This document shows, piece after piece, positions 9,272-19,732 of a stretch of DNA of 64,000 nt. A program made the translations under genes and the position numbers. The stretch spans positions 930,001 through 994,000 of the forward strand of contig CP048716.1 of the NCBI GenBank assembly GCA_022641835.1. The letters are read 5' to 3'. Every line of letters begins with the position of its first letter. Within the stretch, counting starts at the first letter, position 1. The notes beneath the pieces were generated by a model. It did no database searches, had not been told where the DNA came from, and saw only the letters and a list, made by a program, of their open reading frames with translations. This DNA is from Petasospora fabianii. Lineage: Eukaryota; Ascomycota; Saccharomycetes; Phaffomycetales; Wickerhamomycetaceae.

Positions 9272-9817
9272 GCTGTAAATAACCATAGTAATAACATCAT
9301 CATAAGCGGCAATCAACGTAGCTTCTTCATTGGCAATGGACTGTTCGTCAAGTCCCTCTGGGTAGGAAAGCATTGGCAAGCTAGCGTCGAGCAAATACTG
9401 GGAAAAACCGAGACCCTTAAGGCGGAATTTCATCTGGAAATTGGTGTCCCACAAGTGGAAGTTGCTTTTACCGAGAAGCTTTGAGTCTTCGGTAAACATC
9501 GTCAGGAAGGACGGCTGGCTCATAACCTGTTGGATCATGAGTATCTGGGTTTTGACGTCAGAACTCATGATTACAATAGTAGACAGATCAGAGTAGTGTA
9601 TTCAGGGTAAAGAGTATATAAAGCAGAGAAAGACCAAGTTATGTGGGCAGAACTTGGTCTACTTATAGTTTCAACAAACAGAAATAGTGAGAACTAGTAT
9701 CACCTCAGGACAGAAATAGTGAAGTATCACCTCAAGACAGAAATAAGTTAGCGTTTGACAACCAATATGTAAATCATGATAGGCAATAGTGATAGTACTT
9801 GACAACCAATATTCAAC
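9272..9817 (-). mobile_element. 5' fragment of a second copy of the same LTR element
   Basis: 9528-9817 is an LTR (TGTTGAATATTGG...GATCCAACA on the minus strand) of a longer variant than that of the intact copy. 9272-9527 repeats the primer-binding site and the first part of gag almost identically to the intact copy (about 8448-8703). The internal part then stops abruptly in unrelated DNA. The element is broken, with nearly all of gag-pol missing. The close match in gag suggests a fairly young copy. Confidence 0.9.
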
Positions 9818-9954
9818 ATACGGCAGGTAGAGTAGTTGGTTCAAGATTATATACAGTGGAAAGGTATGTGGGTATAGGCCAGCAGATGGGGCGAGGCAGC
9901 CATTGACATTGTATGTACTTCCAGCTCCTTGGAGAGTTTGTATTGTTCGAAGTG

Positions 9955-10118
9955 CGGGTCCTGAGAACATCAACAATAGCTGCACTTGTAGAGACATACT
10001 TTAGCTTCAAAGTACCATCAGAAATGTATTCTCTCATGAAAGCCACATGGTCTTTTAAATGTTGCAACAGACTTGGTGGAGACTTTTTAGACAGAGACAT
10101 GTTGTAAGGCCTCATCAA
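9955..10118 (-). mobile_element. RNase H relic of a diverged copia-type element
   Basis: The minus strand reads FMREYISDGTLKLKYVST, against FMREYINNGTLKLKYAST at the RNase H end of the intact element, but with clear divergence in DNA. It is a fragment only, broken, from an older or different lineage member. Confidence 0.75.
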
Positions 10119-10192
10119 GAATGTCGAGAAAATAATTCTCATGCCATTCTTAGGTGCCGAGAGCTAGTGTCAAGCTTTTACACGCACGATAT

Positions 10193-10315
10193 TGTTGGAC
10201 AAGATGGATCTGGGAGGTTAGACCCTCGGCAGACATTACAGAAGGAAATGTTCAGGGGAAATAGTGTATTGGGTAAAGAGTGTATAAAGCAGAGCTCGGC
10301 AACCAATATCCAACA
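10193..10315 (-). repeat. Shortened LTR relic, minus orientation
   Basis: Begins TGTTGGACAAG and ends CAACCAATATCCAACA on the plus strand. It keeps the TTGGGTAAAGAGTGTATAAAGCAGAG block of the LTR but lacks its middle part. Confidence 0.7.
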
Positions 10316-11167
10316 GATTTGTCGTCATTGCAGCTAAATTAGGGCACTGACTCTGTAGGTAGTGATCGTCTAGTGCTTCATAATCAATATCGAACAACCA
10401 TGCAAATATCTAGCCTTTTATCTCGTAACTGATGATCGCGTTCTTTGTTGTTTTGTTTTGTCATCATATCTTGCTACAAAGTCTCCGTCCGAAGGAGGGT
10501 TGTCATTACTTTTTCAGATATGATTCCGCGGAGTTGGGATCCCGCGTCTCTGCCATTACGGGATCCGACTTCCGACGTTCGTTGATGGGGTGATTTGATA
10601 TCGAAGCGAATGATATCTGGCTGCTTGTTTCATCATGGTACGCTTGTTGGCTGATCCCCCAAGTCAGTCTTTGTTGAACACTTGCCATAGGCTAGTAATC
10701 CACCAAATCCTTCAATGCTCGTGTTCGGCCCAAAGGCTCCTGCTTTGCTCTATAAGGTAGGAGCTTCATCCAGAATCAGCTGTTTTCCTGCGGTTGCATC
10801 AATATCGACTTTCAAAAATCACTTCATTCAATCTTAGCGGGAGCTTCCTCTTGGCTTTGTATACCTCAATTCTTTTGAGACATCCTAGTCTCTAGAGCTA
10901 CAAAATAGTTATTTTAGGGACAGTGAGTGTATAAATGTTCACAAGCGCAGGAGCTGCTAGGTGGCACTAAAAGCCTGCTGTTTACCTCCAGGCATAGACA
11001 TACTTCGTATTCTAACGGAGGAGACAAGTCACTGCCGTGGAAACAATCAGTGAAATCCTCTTTGACAATATGATCGTTGGAAGGGTACTATTGCGGAATT
11101 GGGAGGAGGGAAGAGGAGGGCAAATAAGCTGTTGCATCAGGACCTTGGGAAAGTCTTCATTCTTGAG
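10316..11167. other. Gene-free stretch inside the retroelement zone
   Basis: About 850 bases with no supported gene or RNA. The minus frame at 10506-10688 is 60 codons long without a recognisable domain. I see no convincing LTR match here. Confidence 0.4.
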
Positions 11168-11434
11168 TGTTGAATCATGTGTATCTGGGTTTTGACATCA
11201 CCTCATGATTACAGTGGTAGACAAATCAGAGTAGTGTATTCGGGTAAAGAGTATATAAAGCAGAGAAAGACCAAGTTATGTGGGCAGTGCTTCGTCTACT
11301 TATTGCTTCAACAAATAGAACATGGTGAGAACTAGTGTCACCTGAAGACATAAGTTAGCGTTTGACAACCAATATGTAAATCGTGATAAGTAATATTGAT
11401 AGACAATATTGATAGGCAATAGTGATAGCCAACA
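11168..11434 (-). repeat. Solo LTR relic, minus orientation
   Basis: TGTTGAATCATGTGTATCTGGG through TTGACAACCAATATG to GATAGCCAACA. It shares long blocks with the LTR of the intact element, including the TAAAGAGTATATAAAGCAG TATA region, and has extra bases near its end like the LTR at 9528-9817. Confidence 0.85.
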
Positions 11435-12394
11435 GTAGGTTAGTGCATGACAGCTTCGGTAGAGGAAAGATGTCGCCAAACAGGCACCTTCCCCAAAGCC
11501 TTCACTGATATAGGAAGTTATGGTGTGACAAGAAATTCGCAGAGGGTAGCAACTTTTTTGAGAAATCTGACTGCGGACACCATCACACGCAGTCAGACCA
11601 GCATGGAGAGCGTCATGTTGACCTTTGAAAGTCCCATTTTACTTCATAAATGCCACAACCGCTAGGCAATTGAGGCGTGCTCAATGAGGGTTACGATGTA
11701 GAAATATCAGAAGGGCCCAATAGAGTAAGGCGACTGACAAAGCTTTATGAAAATAAGTGGGTTTAGCTAACGATAGATTACACATGGGGGCAGCCTATCT
11801 CGAACATGTACCTGACTGTTGACACCTTAAGAGGGAAATGGTATCAGCTCGTATCAATCAAAGAGACGCGTCGCTACGGAGGTTCTCATGCAAGTGATCT
11901 GGCGTGGGCCTGTTAAGTTGCGAACATACAATAGGGCCTCCTTCAATCAACCATTAGTGTGTTGAACTCCAATGAAAACAGGGGGATATCTATTGGAATT
12001 CAAAACGAAAGGAGCTGCAAGTTTATGTCGAACTATGACACCGAATACTAATCATATAAAAGGCAAAGCCAGTCGTAGATAGCAATGCAGTACGGATTTA
12101 GGATGAACAACGTCCTTCACTCTTTTGTTTGACGCATCCCAGAAGCATGCTGTTGGTCTTTATCGATAGCTTTCTTCAACAGACTCAGGGCGGGATTCTT
12201 CCTGATCAGGACAGGCTCTGCTTTGCATGTAAGCAAGCAGCTTGAAGATGTTGGTTGAACCCTCCGACTTCAACATTGAAAAAGCGCCCACTTTTCACTT
12301 GGTCTTGAGATTGAGAGGTGGAATGCAGATCTCTCTCAAACCTTCAACAGCTGGTGGTAAATCCATTCGGTGATGAAGCGGACCTGACTTTGGC
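11435..12394. other. Gene-free stretch inside the retroelement zone
   Basis: About 960 bases. The 72-codon plus frame at 11447 has no recognisable domain. An AGGGCCCAAT motif near 11714 recurs at about 12607 (and as AGGGCCCATT near 9213), hinting at a shared old sequence, but I cannot assign it. Confidence 0.35.
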
Positions 12395-12577
12395 AATCCG
12401 ATCTGATGGTGGTTGGAGTAACAGTATATTGGGGTAAAGGCTATTTACGACGTAGGAAGACCAAGCTATGTAGGTAGAACTGGATGTAGTTATGGTCTCA
12501 CAAGTAGAACGTCCAGGGCAAGACGAGATAGTAGAGAATAGCAAGTGACAGTAACAGGCGACAACCAACACGTACAT
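12395..12577 (-). repeat. Old LTR relic, minus orientation
   Basis: Preserves the order CAGTATATTGGGGTAAAG, GAAGACCAAGCTATG, TTATGGTCTCACAAGTAGAA and GACAACCAACA seen in the LTR of the intact element, with heavy divergence. Edges are approximate. Confidence 0.6.
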
Positions 12578-13109
12578 TTTTCTCAGTGTTGTCTTAGTGC
12601 TCTGCTGAAGGGCCCAATTTTTTAGATCAAGATGAGTCTTTTCGGATGGATCTGTTGAGGTGAGCCTTGGGAATCATCTGGACCAGCTGCTTATGGCCAA
12701 TGCTTTGAAAAGCCTTCCCCTCTCTTTAGCTTTTCAGTGTGCTTAAATTTGGGGGGAATGGCTTCTTGTTTCCACCCAGCTTGTGAACAAATCCAGACAC
12801 AAGTTTGGGTGGTTCGGTTGATGATATGATGTCCTTACTAGCCATGATGCACTATATATTGTGGCTCTTCTCGCACTCGGAGAGCTGTTGCCTAAGAGGC
12901 TTAAAGCTAGGGGTGAACAAGGTTCCACGTCTGACTAGTGTTCCAAGGTTATCCTCTGGAGGTACTGTTTCTGTTGCCACGAGTCAACGCTGTGGCCTTA
13001 TTAGTCCATTGATACTCGTCCCTTGACTGTGCAGCCTGGAATGACCCACTGTGATGTTTTTGATACAAGGCGTGACTCTGACTTATTCGCTCTCCAAGAC
13101 ATCGAAGAA
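12578..13109. other. Gene-free stretch inside the retroelement zone
   Basis: No supported gene. It lies just upstream of the reverse-transcriptase relic and may be more of the same decayed element, but I cannot align it by eye. Confidence 0.3.
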
Positions 13110-13590
13110 CACGGCTCAGCAGACGGTCATCAACATATACTGAACATATACTGCCTTCATCTTCATCACCCTGATATATAAAGGATTGGCGAAACTCAGA
13201 CGGGTGCTGTCAATAGTTCAACCCCCCTAGAATGCTTTCAAATGCTATGTACCAAAGGCGCGGCAAGTTCTTGAGACTCTTCCAATCTTCTGTAGTTTTG
13301 ACTCTTTTGTCTAGGTTCTAAGTATCGATAAAACCTACGATCCAAAGCGAGAACAACACATTCAAATGAATACAGCGGTTGGGTCTCTAAGTTTGAAATA
13401 CAAGTTCCCAAATGTGATATGCCACAAACTAAAAAAAAAAAGAGAAATGACTTCCAGAGTGATGTTGGATCTATACACCTACGATGATCGAGGGCCTGAG
13501 ATACGAAATGACGCAGTAATAAATGGATGCAAGTTGCGACTGCTCAGAAGGGACAATGTGAGGTCGACTCTACAGGCAAATGGATAGTTG
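13110..13590 (-). mobile_element. Reverse-transcriptase relic of a copia-type element
   Basis: The DNA parallels 5100-5610 of the intact element in order: CATCATCACCCTGATA-type, GTACCAAAGGCGCGGCAAG-type, TTCTTGAGACTCTTCC-type, and GTCGACTCTACAGGCAAATGG-type blocks. It is broken many times and old. It forms the right edge of the retroelement zone, about 60 bases from the p24 gene's stop codon. Confidence 0.75.
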
Positions 13591-13647
13591 GATACATAGA
13601 AGTTTTGAATTTTGGACAAGGAATTGCAAGACCTGCTGATAGGAATC

Positions 13648-14368
13648 TCAAACAATCTTTTGCTTGACGAAGAAAGATCTGAGGTGTTTCAACTGCCAGA
13701 AGCAAGTACCTCCGAGAGCGATCAGCTGGATAATGGACCAGTTCACAACGCGGGAATTAGTAGCTTCACTCAAATCTCTGAAAGAAGCCTCTCTTTCTCT
13801 GGTGAGCTTCTGTTCTCTTCTAATCTCGAGAATCTTTTGATTGAGAGTCTTGACTCTTTCTGTGAGAGACTGAACCTTACCCTTCTTCTTGGAGTCGAGT
13901 TCCTCGCCATCACCGATCTTAAATTCAACATCGATTTTAGTTTTGATCTTAGCCAGCCAGCCTTGAGATTGTGGCTGAAAGCAGATTCTGTGATCACCAC
14001 TGTCAATAGCGGAGAATGTGAACTCTCCATTTGGAGCACCTCTCTGGTGGACGACCCTGTGGTTGTCATCAAATACTTCCTGTAAGTCATTCGTTAGTAC
14101 GGGCCCTAGATTTTGGAGGAGACCTGAGGCCGGGGGAGGGGGCCATACATACCTCAACATCAATGATCACACCAAGCTGCTTCTGGGTGGCTTTGGTGAA
14201 TGACTCTGTGTTTTGGTCGAACACCTCAACGTCGTAGTTGCCGACGAGCAATGTTCCACGTGAAAGCTCCTTGTAGAAGCACTTTCTCTCACCGCCTGCG
14301 AGATAGAAGTAGAACGCATTGGCCACCGAGAGATAGCAAAGCAGCAGAGAAACGACAGTAAGTTGCAT
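13648..14368 (-). CDS. ERP1: p24-family cargo receptor (ERP1/ERP5/ERP6 type), one intron
   Basis: Type I membrane protein of COPII/COPI vesicles that cycles between ER and Golgi. Exon 1 is 14153-14368 (72 codons) and exon 2 is 13648-14079 (143 codons plus stop), giving 215 residues. The 73-base intron 14080-14152 has donor GTATGT, branch TACTAAC at 14093-14099 and acceptor TTACAG. A signal peptide (MQLTVVSLLLCYLSVANA) is followed by the GOLD domain with the paired Cys of ERKCFY and HRICF, a coiled coil (residues about 130-180), one membrane segment (IIQLIALGGTCFWQL) and a short cytosolic tail, FFVKQKIV. The tail and sequence best fit the p24-alpha/ERP1-ERP6 branch; the exact paralogue is uncertain. 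It is divergent from SWD1. Confidence 0.9.
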
Positions 14369-14588
14369 TATTGGCAAAAGCGGAGCGTTTTCTGATCGTT
14401 TCCAAGATGCGAAGAGAGACCTGTTTACAGGATCATGTTTTTCCCTTGGTGACACGTCGAGGTAGTGAGCGCGACGTGTTTTCGCGCATGGTTTGGGCAG
14501 CATCTCCGATTTGTTGAAGCGGCGGGGGCTTTGTTTGTATCTATAATCAGCTCGCCTTATGCGATTGGCACATTAAGGTCACACCAGC
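14369..14588. promoter_or_regulatory. Divergent promoter ERP / SWD1
   Basis: A 220-base spacer between divergent genes, GC-rich for this genome (GTGAGCGCGACGTGTTTTCG). No TATA box is obvious. Confidence 0.5.
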
Positions 14589-15794
14589 ATGAATCTGTCG
14601 CTACTGGACCCATTTGCTGCGCTGAAGGAGTACCCAGAGCACCTCACACACACGCTCTCTTTTGGGCACTCAGTCTTTGTGCGTTATAGCGAGCATGGCG
14701 ATTATCTCGCCTCTGGGTTGGCAAGTGGCACAATACTCATCATTGACAACGACACAAAGAGCGTAATACGCCGTCTCAAGGGACACACAAGACCAATACA
14801 ATCGATCTGCTGGTCCTCTGACGGCCGTTACATCCTCTCCTCATCGCGTGACTGGAAGTGCTTAGTATGGGACTTAGAAAGCTCCACAGTGACACGAAAG
14901 TTCAACTTCAATGGGCCCATCTGGAATAGCCAGTTCAATCCCCAGAATCACGAGGAGTTTATTGTTTCCCTCTACGACGACATCCCTAAATTTGTTGATG
15001 CTTCGAGCAAGATATACGACCTCCAAGATACCAAGGTGCTTGTATCCGCCTTCCATCCAAACGGCGAGCTGATCTTCACTGGAACAAATAAGGGAATGGT
15101 CAGCATCATCTCGAGGAAAAGTCTCGACGTTCTCTACACCCAAAAGCTAACGAGCTCAAGTATAAAGAACATTGTTTTCTCATCTGATGGCGCAAAAGTT
15201 GCCATCAACAGCTCTGATCGGATCATTCGTCAGATCTCACTTCCAGACTTTTCTCAAGACCAGTCAACTTGGCAGCTTGAGACTGAGCACAAGTATCAAG
15301 ATCTCGTGAATAGACTGCAATGGAATTCCATTCTATTCAGTTCCAATGCAGAACACATCATTGCGGCAGCATTTGGATCCACGCATGACATATACGTTTG
15401 GGAGACGTCGATGGGATCTTTGATCAAGATTCTCGAAGGCCCAAAGGAAGAGCTTGTTGATATTGAGTGGAACTTTCAAAAATGCATCATCTGTGCTACT
15501 GGACTCGATAGTGGTACCATTTACGTCTGGAGTGTTGTGGTTCCTCAAAAATGGAGTGCCCTAGCACCCGATTTTGTTGAGATTGAGCAAAACATTGACT
15601 ATGTGGAGAAAGAAGATGAGTTTGATGTTGTTCCGGATGATGAGCTCAATCAAAAACAACTGGACGAAGAAGATGACATGATTGACATAATAAGCAGGGA
15701 ACCAGTGGATGCGAGAGGATTTGAGTTGAAGACTTCTTTTGTCATACCCATCGAGTATGAGGATAACGACTTGTCAAACCTCCAAGTGTTTTAG
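14589..15794 (+). CDS. SWD1: COMPASS subunit Swd1 (RbBP5 orthologue, WD40)
   Basis: Scaffold WD40 subunit of the Set1/COMPASS histone H3K4 methyltransferase in the nucleus. 401 residues, with the ATG at 14589. The N-terminus MNLSLLDPFAALKEYPEHL is typical of Swd1/RbBP5. WD repeats follow: residues about 25-60 (VRYSEHGDYLASG), 65-105 (GHTRPIQSICWSSDGRYILS), about 110-160 (PIWNSQFNP), and more up to residue 320 (IYVWSV). The C-terminal 75 residues are acidic (EKEDEFDVVPDDELNQ), as in other fungal Swd1 proteins. No intron. Downstream lies an unusually long gene-free stretch. Confidence 0.93.
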   Translation: MNLSLLDPFAALKEYPEHLTHTLSFGHSVFVRYSEHGDYLASGLASGTILIIDNDTKSVIRRLKGHTRPIQSICWSSDGRYILSSSRDWKCLVWDLESSTVTRKFNFNGPIWNSQFNPQNHEEFIVSLYDDIPKFVDASSKIYDLQDTKVLVSAFHPNGELIFTGTNKGMVSIISRKSLDVLYTQKLTSSSIKNIVFSSDGAKVAINSSDRIIRQISLPDFSQDQSTWQLETEHKYQDLVNRLQWNSILFSSNAEHIIAAAFGSTHDIYVWETSMGSLIKILEGPKEELVDIEWNFQKCIICATGLDSGTIYVWSVVVPQKWSALAPDFVEIEQNIDYVEKEDEFDVVPDDELNQKQLDEEDDMIDIISREPVDARGFELKTSFVIPIEYEDNDLSNLQVF

Positions 15795-17437
15795 GTTTGA
15801 GTCAGACATAGAGCTGACATCTAATGAATACATTTGATAATAGCTTTCATGTAGCGGATTCAAGGGACTCAATTCTACGTTCGAACAGGATACCTAACTC
15901 AGTTCAAGGAAACCAAGCCCTTTAGTTTTGCAATCTTCGATTCCGTGGAATTATAAGTAATTTGCGAATATCGCAAGGTCTATTCGATTGTGATCATCAA
16001 AATTTAGAAACAAGCAGAGCCCATTGATTGTATGTTGCTTCCCGGACGGATAAGTATAACGCGCGTGCTTTCATGATTCCAAGCAACTGCCTGCATTGCG
16101 CGTGTAATTTAAAGTTGAGAAGTTCCTGAATTAAGCGGGGCGCTCAGGCTCGACTTATGTGTCTGTGCTTGAAAGCCCAGTCTTTAGTTTTTGCCCCATC
16201 TTCTCTTGATGTAGGCAATGTTGCGAGAGGCGCATGTTGTTCAAAAAGCAGTTTACGCTGAGCTTAACCTTCAAAGAAGGATATAGTCTTGAAACCTCTT
16301 GGGTGCAGCAGGCGACAGTTCGCAATGTTCTTAAGCGAAGGAATAGGGGTGCATGGTCTAGTTTGATCCTCAAGTCTCACAAGGTTTTGAGCCAATCTCC
16401 TCTTTACCGGTGCAAATGAACAACATGTTTAGCTTGTCTCATGGCCGTCACTATTGATGATCCGATACGTACCCTGCCGATAGCGAACACGAGCGTATAG
16501 TTCTTTTGTGGAGATTGCGATAGGTGTCTGTGATCTGAAAAATCACCATCACCGGCTCACTGTAGTGTATTGATAGGCTCTTATCACGTCCACCAGCGTA
16601 TCTACTCAAAGTATACATATGCTATGCGACAGTACAGTCTAGAATCACATATATGGGGGAGAGGGGGCACTATTGCCACGGCCCTACGGCCTCCTCGGCG
16701 AGTCTAGGGGATGAAGACTTGGACCTTGCCTTTGAGCCTTTGGCACCTACTGCCGGCTACATGATCACGTGACTAAGAGAGACACAAAAGGGGTCCTTGG
16801 ATCCAGCACTCATCGGGCTCTAGCATCTTCTGTCCTAGTTTATCTAGACTGGAGTATGCTACGACAAATATAGGCTACATAACTTATTGTAGAAGTGAAC
16901 GGAACACTATATGTCATTTTAAGTGTCTGTTTTGCGGTCTCGAGAAAGGAATGTCCCGCTTGATCAACGGAGCCGATAGCCTGGGCTCGCGACAGGGCCA
17001 GGATCATGACGGGTAGGCATTCCCTCCCTTGTTACCAGCGCATGAAGATAAAAAGAGACTTAACGTGGCGAGCACCTCAACCCGTGAGTGAGAATGTTTC
17101 CCACAGTCAGTTCTGACCCAGCAATGTAGCGCCTTTGTGTCCCAATGGCCTGCTTTGTTCTTTGCTACTTTTATTTTGTGCGTGTGTTTTTTTTTTTCTA
17201 GATCGAGTCCCTGATGTCTAGGCTCGCTCGTACAATGGAAAGACAGGTTGCAGGTCGTGTTGATATCTCCATAGTTACAACACACATGAAAATCGACGGA
17301 TGGGACTTTTTTGATGATGGGAGCACACTAGGACCGGTCGCGAGGTATTTAAGCCGCTGGATTCCCCCCTGCCGTTTCCTACTCTTAAATCACTCCTACT
17401 CCCACCATCAATAGTCCCCATCCACGCCTGATCCACC
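15795..17437. other. Long intergenic region upstream of the PUF gene
   Basis: About 1.64 kb with no supported coding frame. It has a CACGTG at 16766-16771, a GC-rich patch around 16660-16760 containing GGCCCTACGGCC, and a TATTTAA at 17346-17352, 86 bases before the PUF start codon. It could be an extended upstream regulatory region or contain a noncoding RNA. I found no tRNA, U6 or box-C/D signature. Confidence 0.45.
17346..17352 (+). promoter_or_regulatory. TATA-like element of the PUF gene
   Basis: TATTTAA, 86 bases upstream of the ATG-only first exon at 17438. This supports transcription starting before that exon. Confidence 0.5.
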
Positions 17438-19611
17438 ATGGTAAGTACCGTACATTGACTTCCGTTTCGTCTGGAGTACCCCCGACAAGTCGCAGCTGCT
17501 CATCTCACGCCCCCCAGATCCGTATCAAGTCAGTAGGCAATAGAGGCTCGCAGAATGCTCTGGCTGCGAGGAGCAACCACGCCAGTTGGAACGCATTGCG
17601 AAGTCCATGAGTGATTCACAGAATTTGGTGATCTGATCAAGAGATGACCTCTCAGGTGCTTCATAGATCAGTCTTGTGTCAGATCCATCAACGGCCCACA
17701 CGGATTTGCGGGGCGAGACCAGATGGAAGGTGCGCGACGCCGCCACACCCATCGCTCAGTACTAACACATTAGTGAAGGAGAATGCACGGGTTTCGGGTC
17801 ATCAACACAATCCTTCAATTAACTCTTTAGGGTCTCTTGTGGAGCCTTTGACTCCCCCAGATCTCGGGGATCAATTTGTGTCCTCACAGAACAACTCGCT
17901 TAGCGTTGGATCTGCCAATACTACCCCTCTCTCTAACTTTAACTCCAACATTGGGGGCAACACTTTCAGATCCAGATTCAAGTCTCTTCCGCTCGCCACA
18001 GAGATTGACCAGAAATTCAACCAGTTCAATATCAACAACCTGCAGAAGCTCTCCACCTACACTCCGTCACCTACTACTAGCTCAAATGTCTCGAGCAGCT
18101 CAATCCCCCAGATCTCACTTCAAGGTGCCACTGACGGTGACAAGCAGAGATCTACGTCACACGTCTTCACTTACCAGAGCAAGGATCAGAGACAGCCTTT
18201 GTACCAACATCACTCAATGCCGTCAATTCATCAAAGAAGAGAGTCCACACCGTCAGTAACAACTCCAAACTTTAGGAATTTTGACGAGTTGAACTTGATC
18301 CCAATTGATCAATTGGACGTCCTGAAGCTCGCTGTCGACCAGTATGGATGTCGTTATCTCCAGAAAAAGCTTGAGGTGGACACCTCCACAAAGGACAAAA
18401 TCTTTAACAGAATCTTTGACAGTTTGATTGACCTTGTGGTCCATCCATTTGGAAACTATCTGATCCAGAAATTGGTTGATTGTCTCTCGACACAACAAAA
18501 GAATCTGGTCATCGAGAAGATCCATGAGTTCCTCTTCCCAATCTCTGTCAATCAGTACGGTACAAGAAGTCTTCAGAAGATCATTGACAATGTCAGTAAC
18601 ACTTACCAAATGGATTTGATCATTAAGGGTCTTCAAATGAATGATTCCACTAATCCAGCTGACGACAACAACATCGTGAGACTGATCACATGTCTAAACG
18701 GTAACCATGTCATCCAAAAGTGTATTTATAAGTTCCCTTCTGAGAAGCTTCAATTCATCGTTGATGCCATCTGCTCGAATGATAACATTGTCAGAGTCTC
18801 TACTCACAAACATGGATGCTGCGTCTTGCAGAAGTTGTTGAACAAGGCTAATTTGGACCAGATCTTGAAGATTTCGCAAGTGATGCTCACTTTTGTGGAT
18901 GTCTTGGTGAATGACCAATTCGGTAACTTTGCCATTCAGTTTTTGTTTGAACTTGACTACTTCAAGAGCTCAAACAGTCTTGACTTCTTGGTTGGTGAAT
19001 TCTTCTCCAAGATCTATAACAATTTTGTTCGCCTCTCATGTTTGAAGTTCTCATCAAACGTTATTGAGAAACTCATCAAGGTACTCAAGGCAAAATTCAA
19101 CTTTTTCTATCTCAACGAGATCATCAAGCTGATCAACAGAGACTTTGAAGCACTCATCACAGATAAATTTGGTAACTATGTGATTCAGACAATGATTGAT
19201 GAGCTTCATGATGTCACAGAACTCAGCATGGAGATGAATATGCTGATAACCAATGTCAAGAACCACCTTCCAATCATCAAGGCTGCACCATATGCCAGAA
19301 AGATACAACTGAAGATCCAGCAACTGGAAACTAATTACACGAGTAACATGTTACAACCACAGTACTATACGCCAAGAGACTACCCACCAATGCATACTCC
19401 TCAAGCCGGTATTGAGAACCAGTCAGCATTCTCTGGGAACATCAACATCAACCCATATGTCGCAAATCCGTATGTCTCAAGTTATCCTCGGATTCAGCCA
19501 TATACCTCTAACGACAGCCCATTCCAGCAACAGCACCAATATCCCAACGCATCTGCCCCTCAGAGTGATTTCTTCAACCAGAACTTCCTCAGTCATACAC
19601 CCATGAGATAG
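17438..19611 (+). CDS. Pumilio (PUF) RNA-binding protein, Puf4/Mpt5 type, ATG-only first exon
   Basis: Binds UGU-containing 3' UTR sites and promotes deadenylation and repression. Inferred structure: exon 1 is only the ATG (17438-17440), then intron 17441-17778 (GTAAGT donor, TACTAAC at 17760-17766, acceptor GTGAAG), then exon 2 17779-19611, giving 611 residues starting MENARVSGHQHNPS. A continuous frame exists from an ATG at 17644, but its first 45 residues look random and include the branch site. An Asn/Ser-rich N-terminus precedes eight PUF repeats from about residue 175 to 525: CRYLQ, NYLIQ, TRSLQ, NHVIQ, CCVLQ, NFAIQ, SNVIE, NYVIQ. Repeats 6-8 predict recognition of UGU. The CCVLQ repeat favours the Puf4/Mpt5 branch over Puf3. 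The C-terminal tail is Tyr/Pro/Asn-rich. Confidence 0.85.
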
Positions 19612-19732
19612 ATAAGAGTCCAATTTTTGAGGGCATTTTACAAAACTTTATTGTGTGTTCTTATGTTTTATCGATTTTACGTACTATTTTAACGACTATG
19701 TGATACTTAATTTTCAATTATGTAGTAGTCCT

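Noticed and set aside
16155-16373. 72-codon minus frame upstream of the PUF gene
   Set aside because: It starts only with TTG, has no domain and sits in a noncoding-looking interval.
17644-17778. Translating the PUF protein from the ATG at 17644
   Set aside because: The 45 extra residues include translated branch-site DNA and look random; an upstream ATG with donor, branch and acceptor explains the 5' end better.
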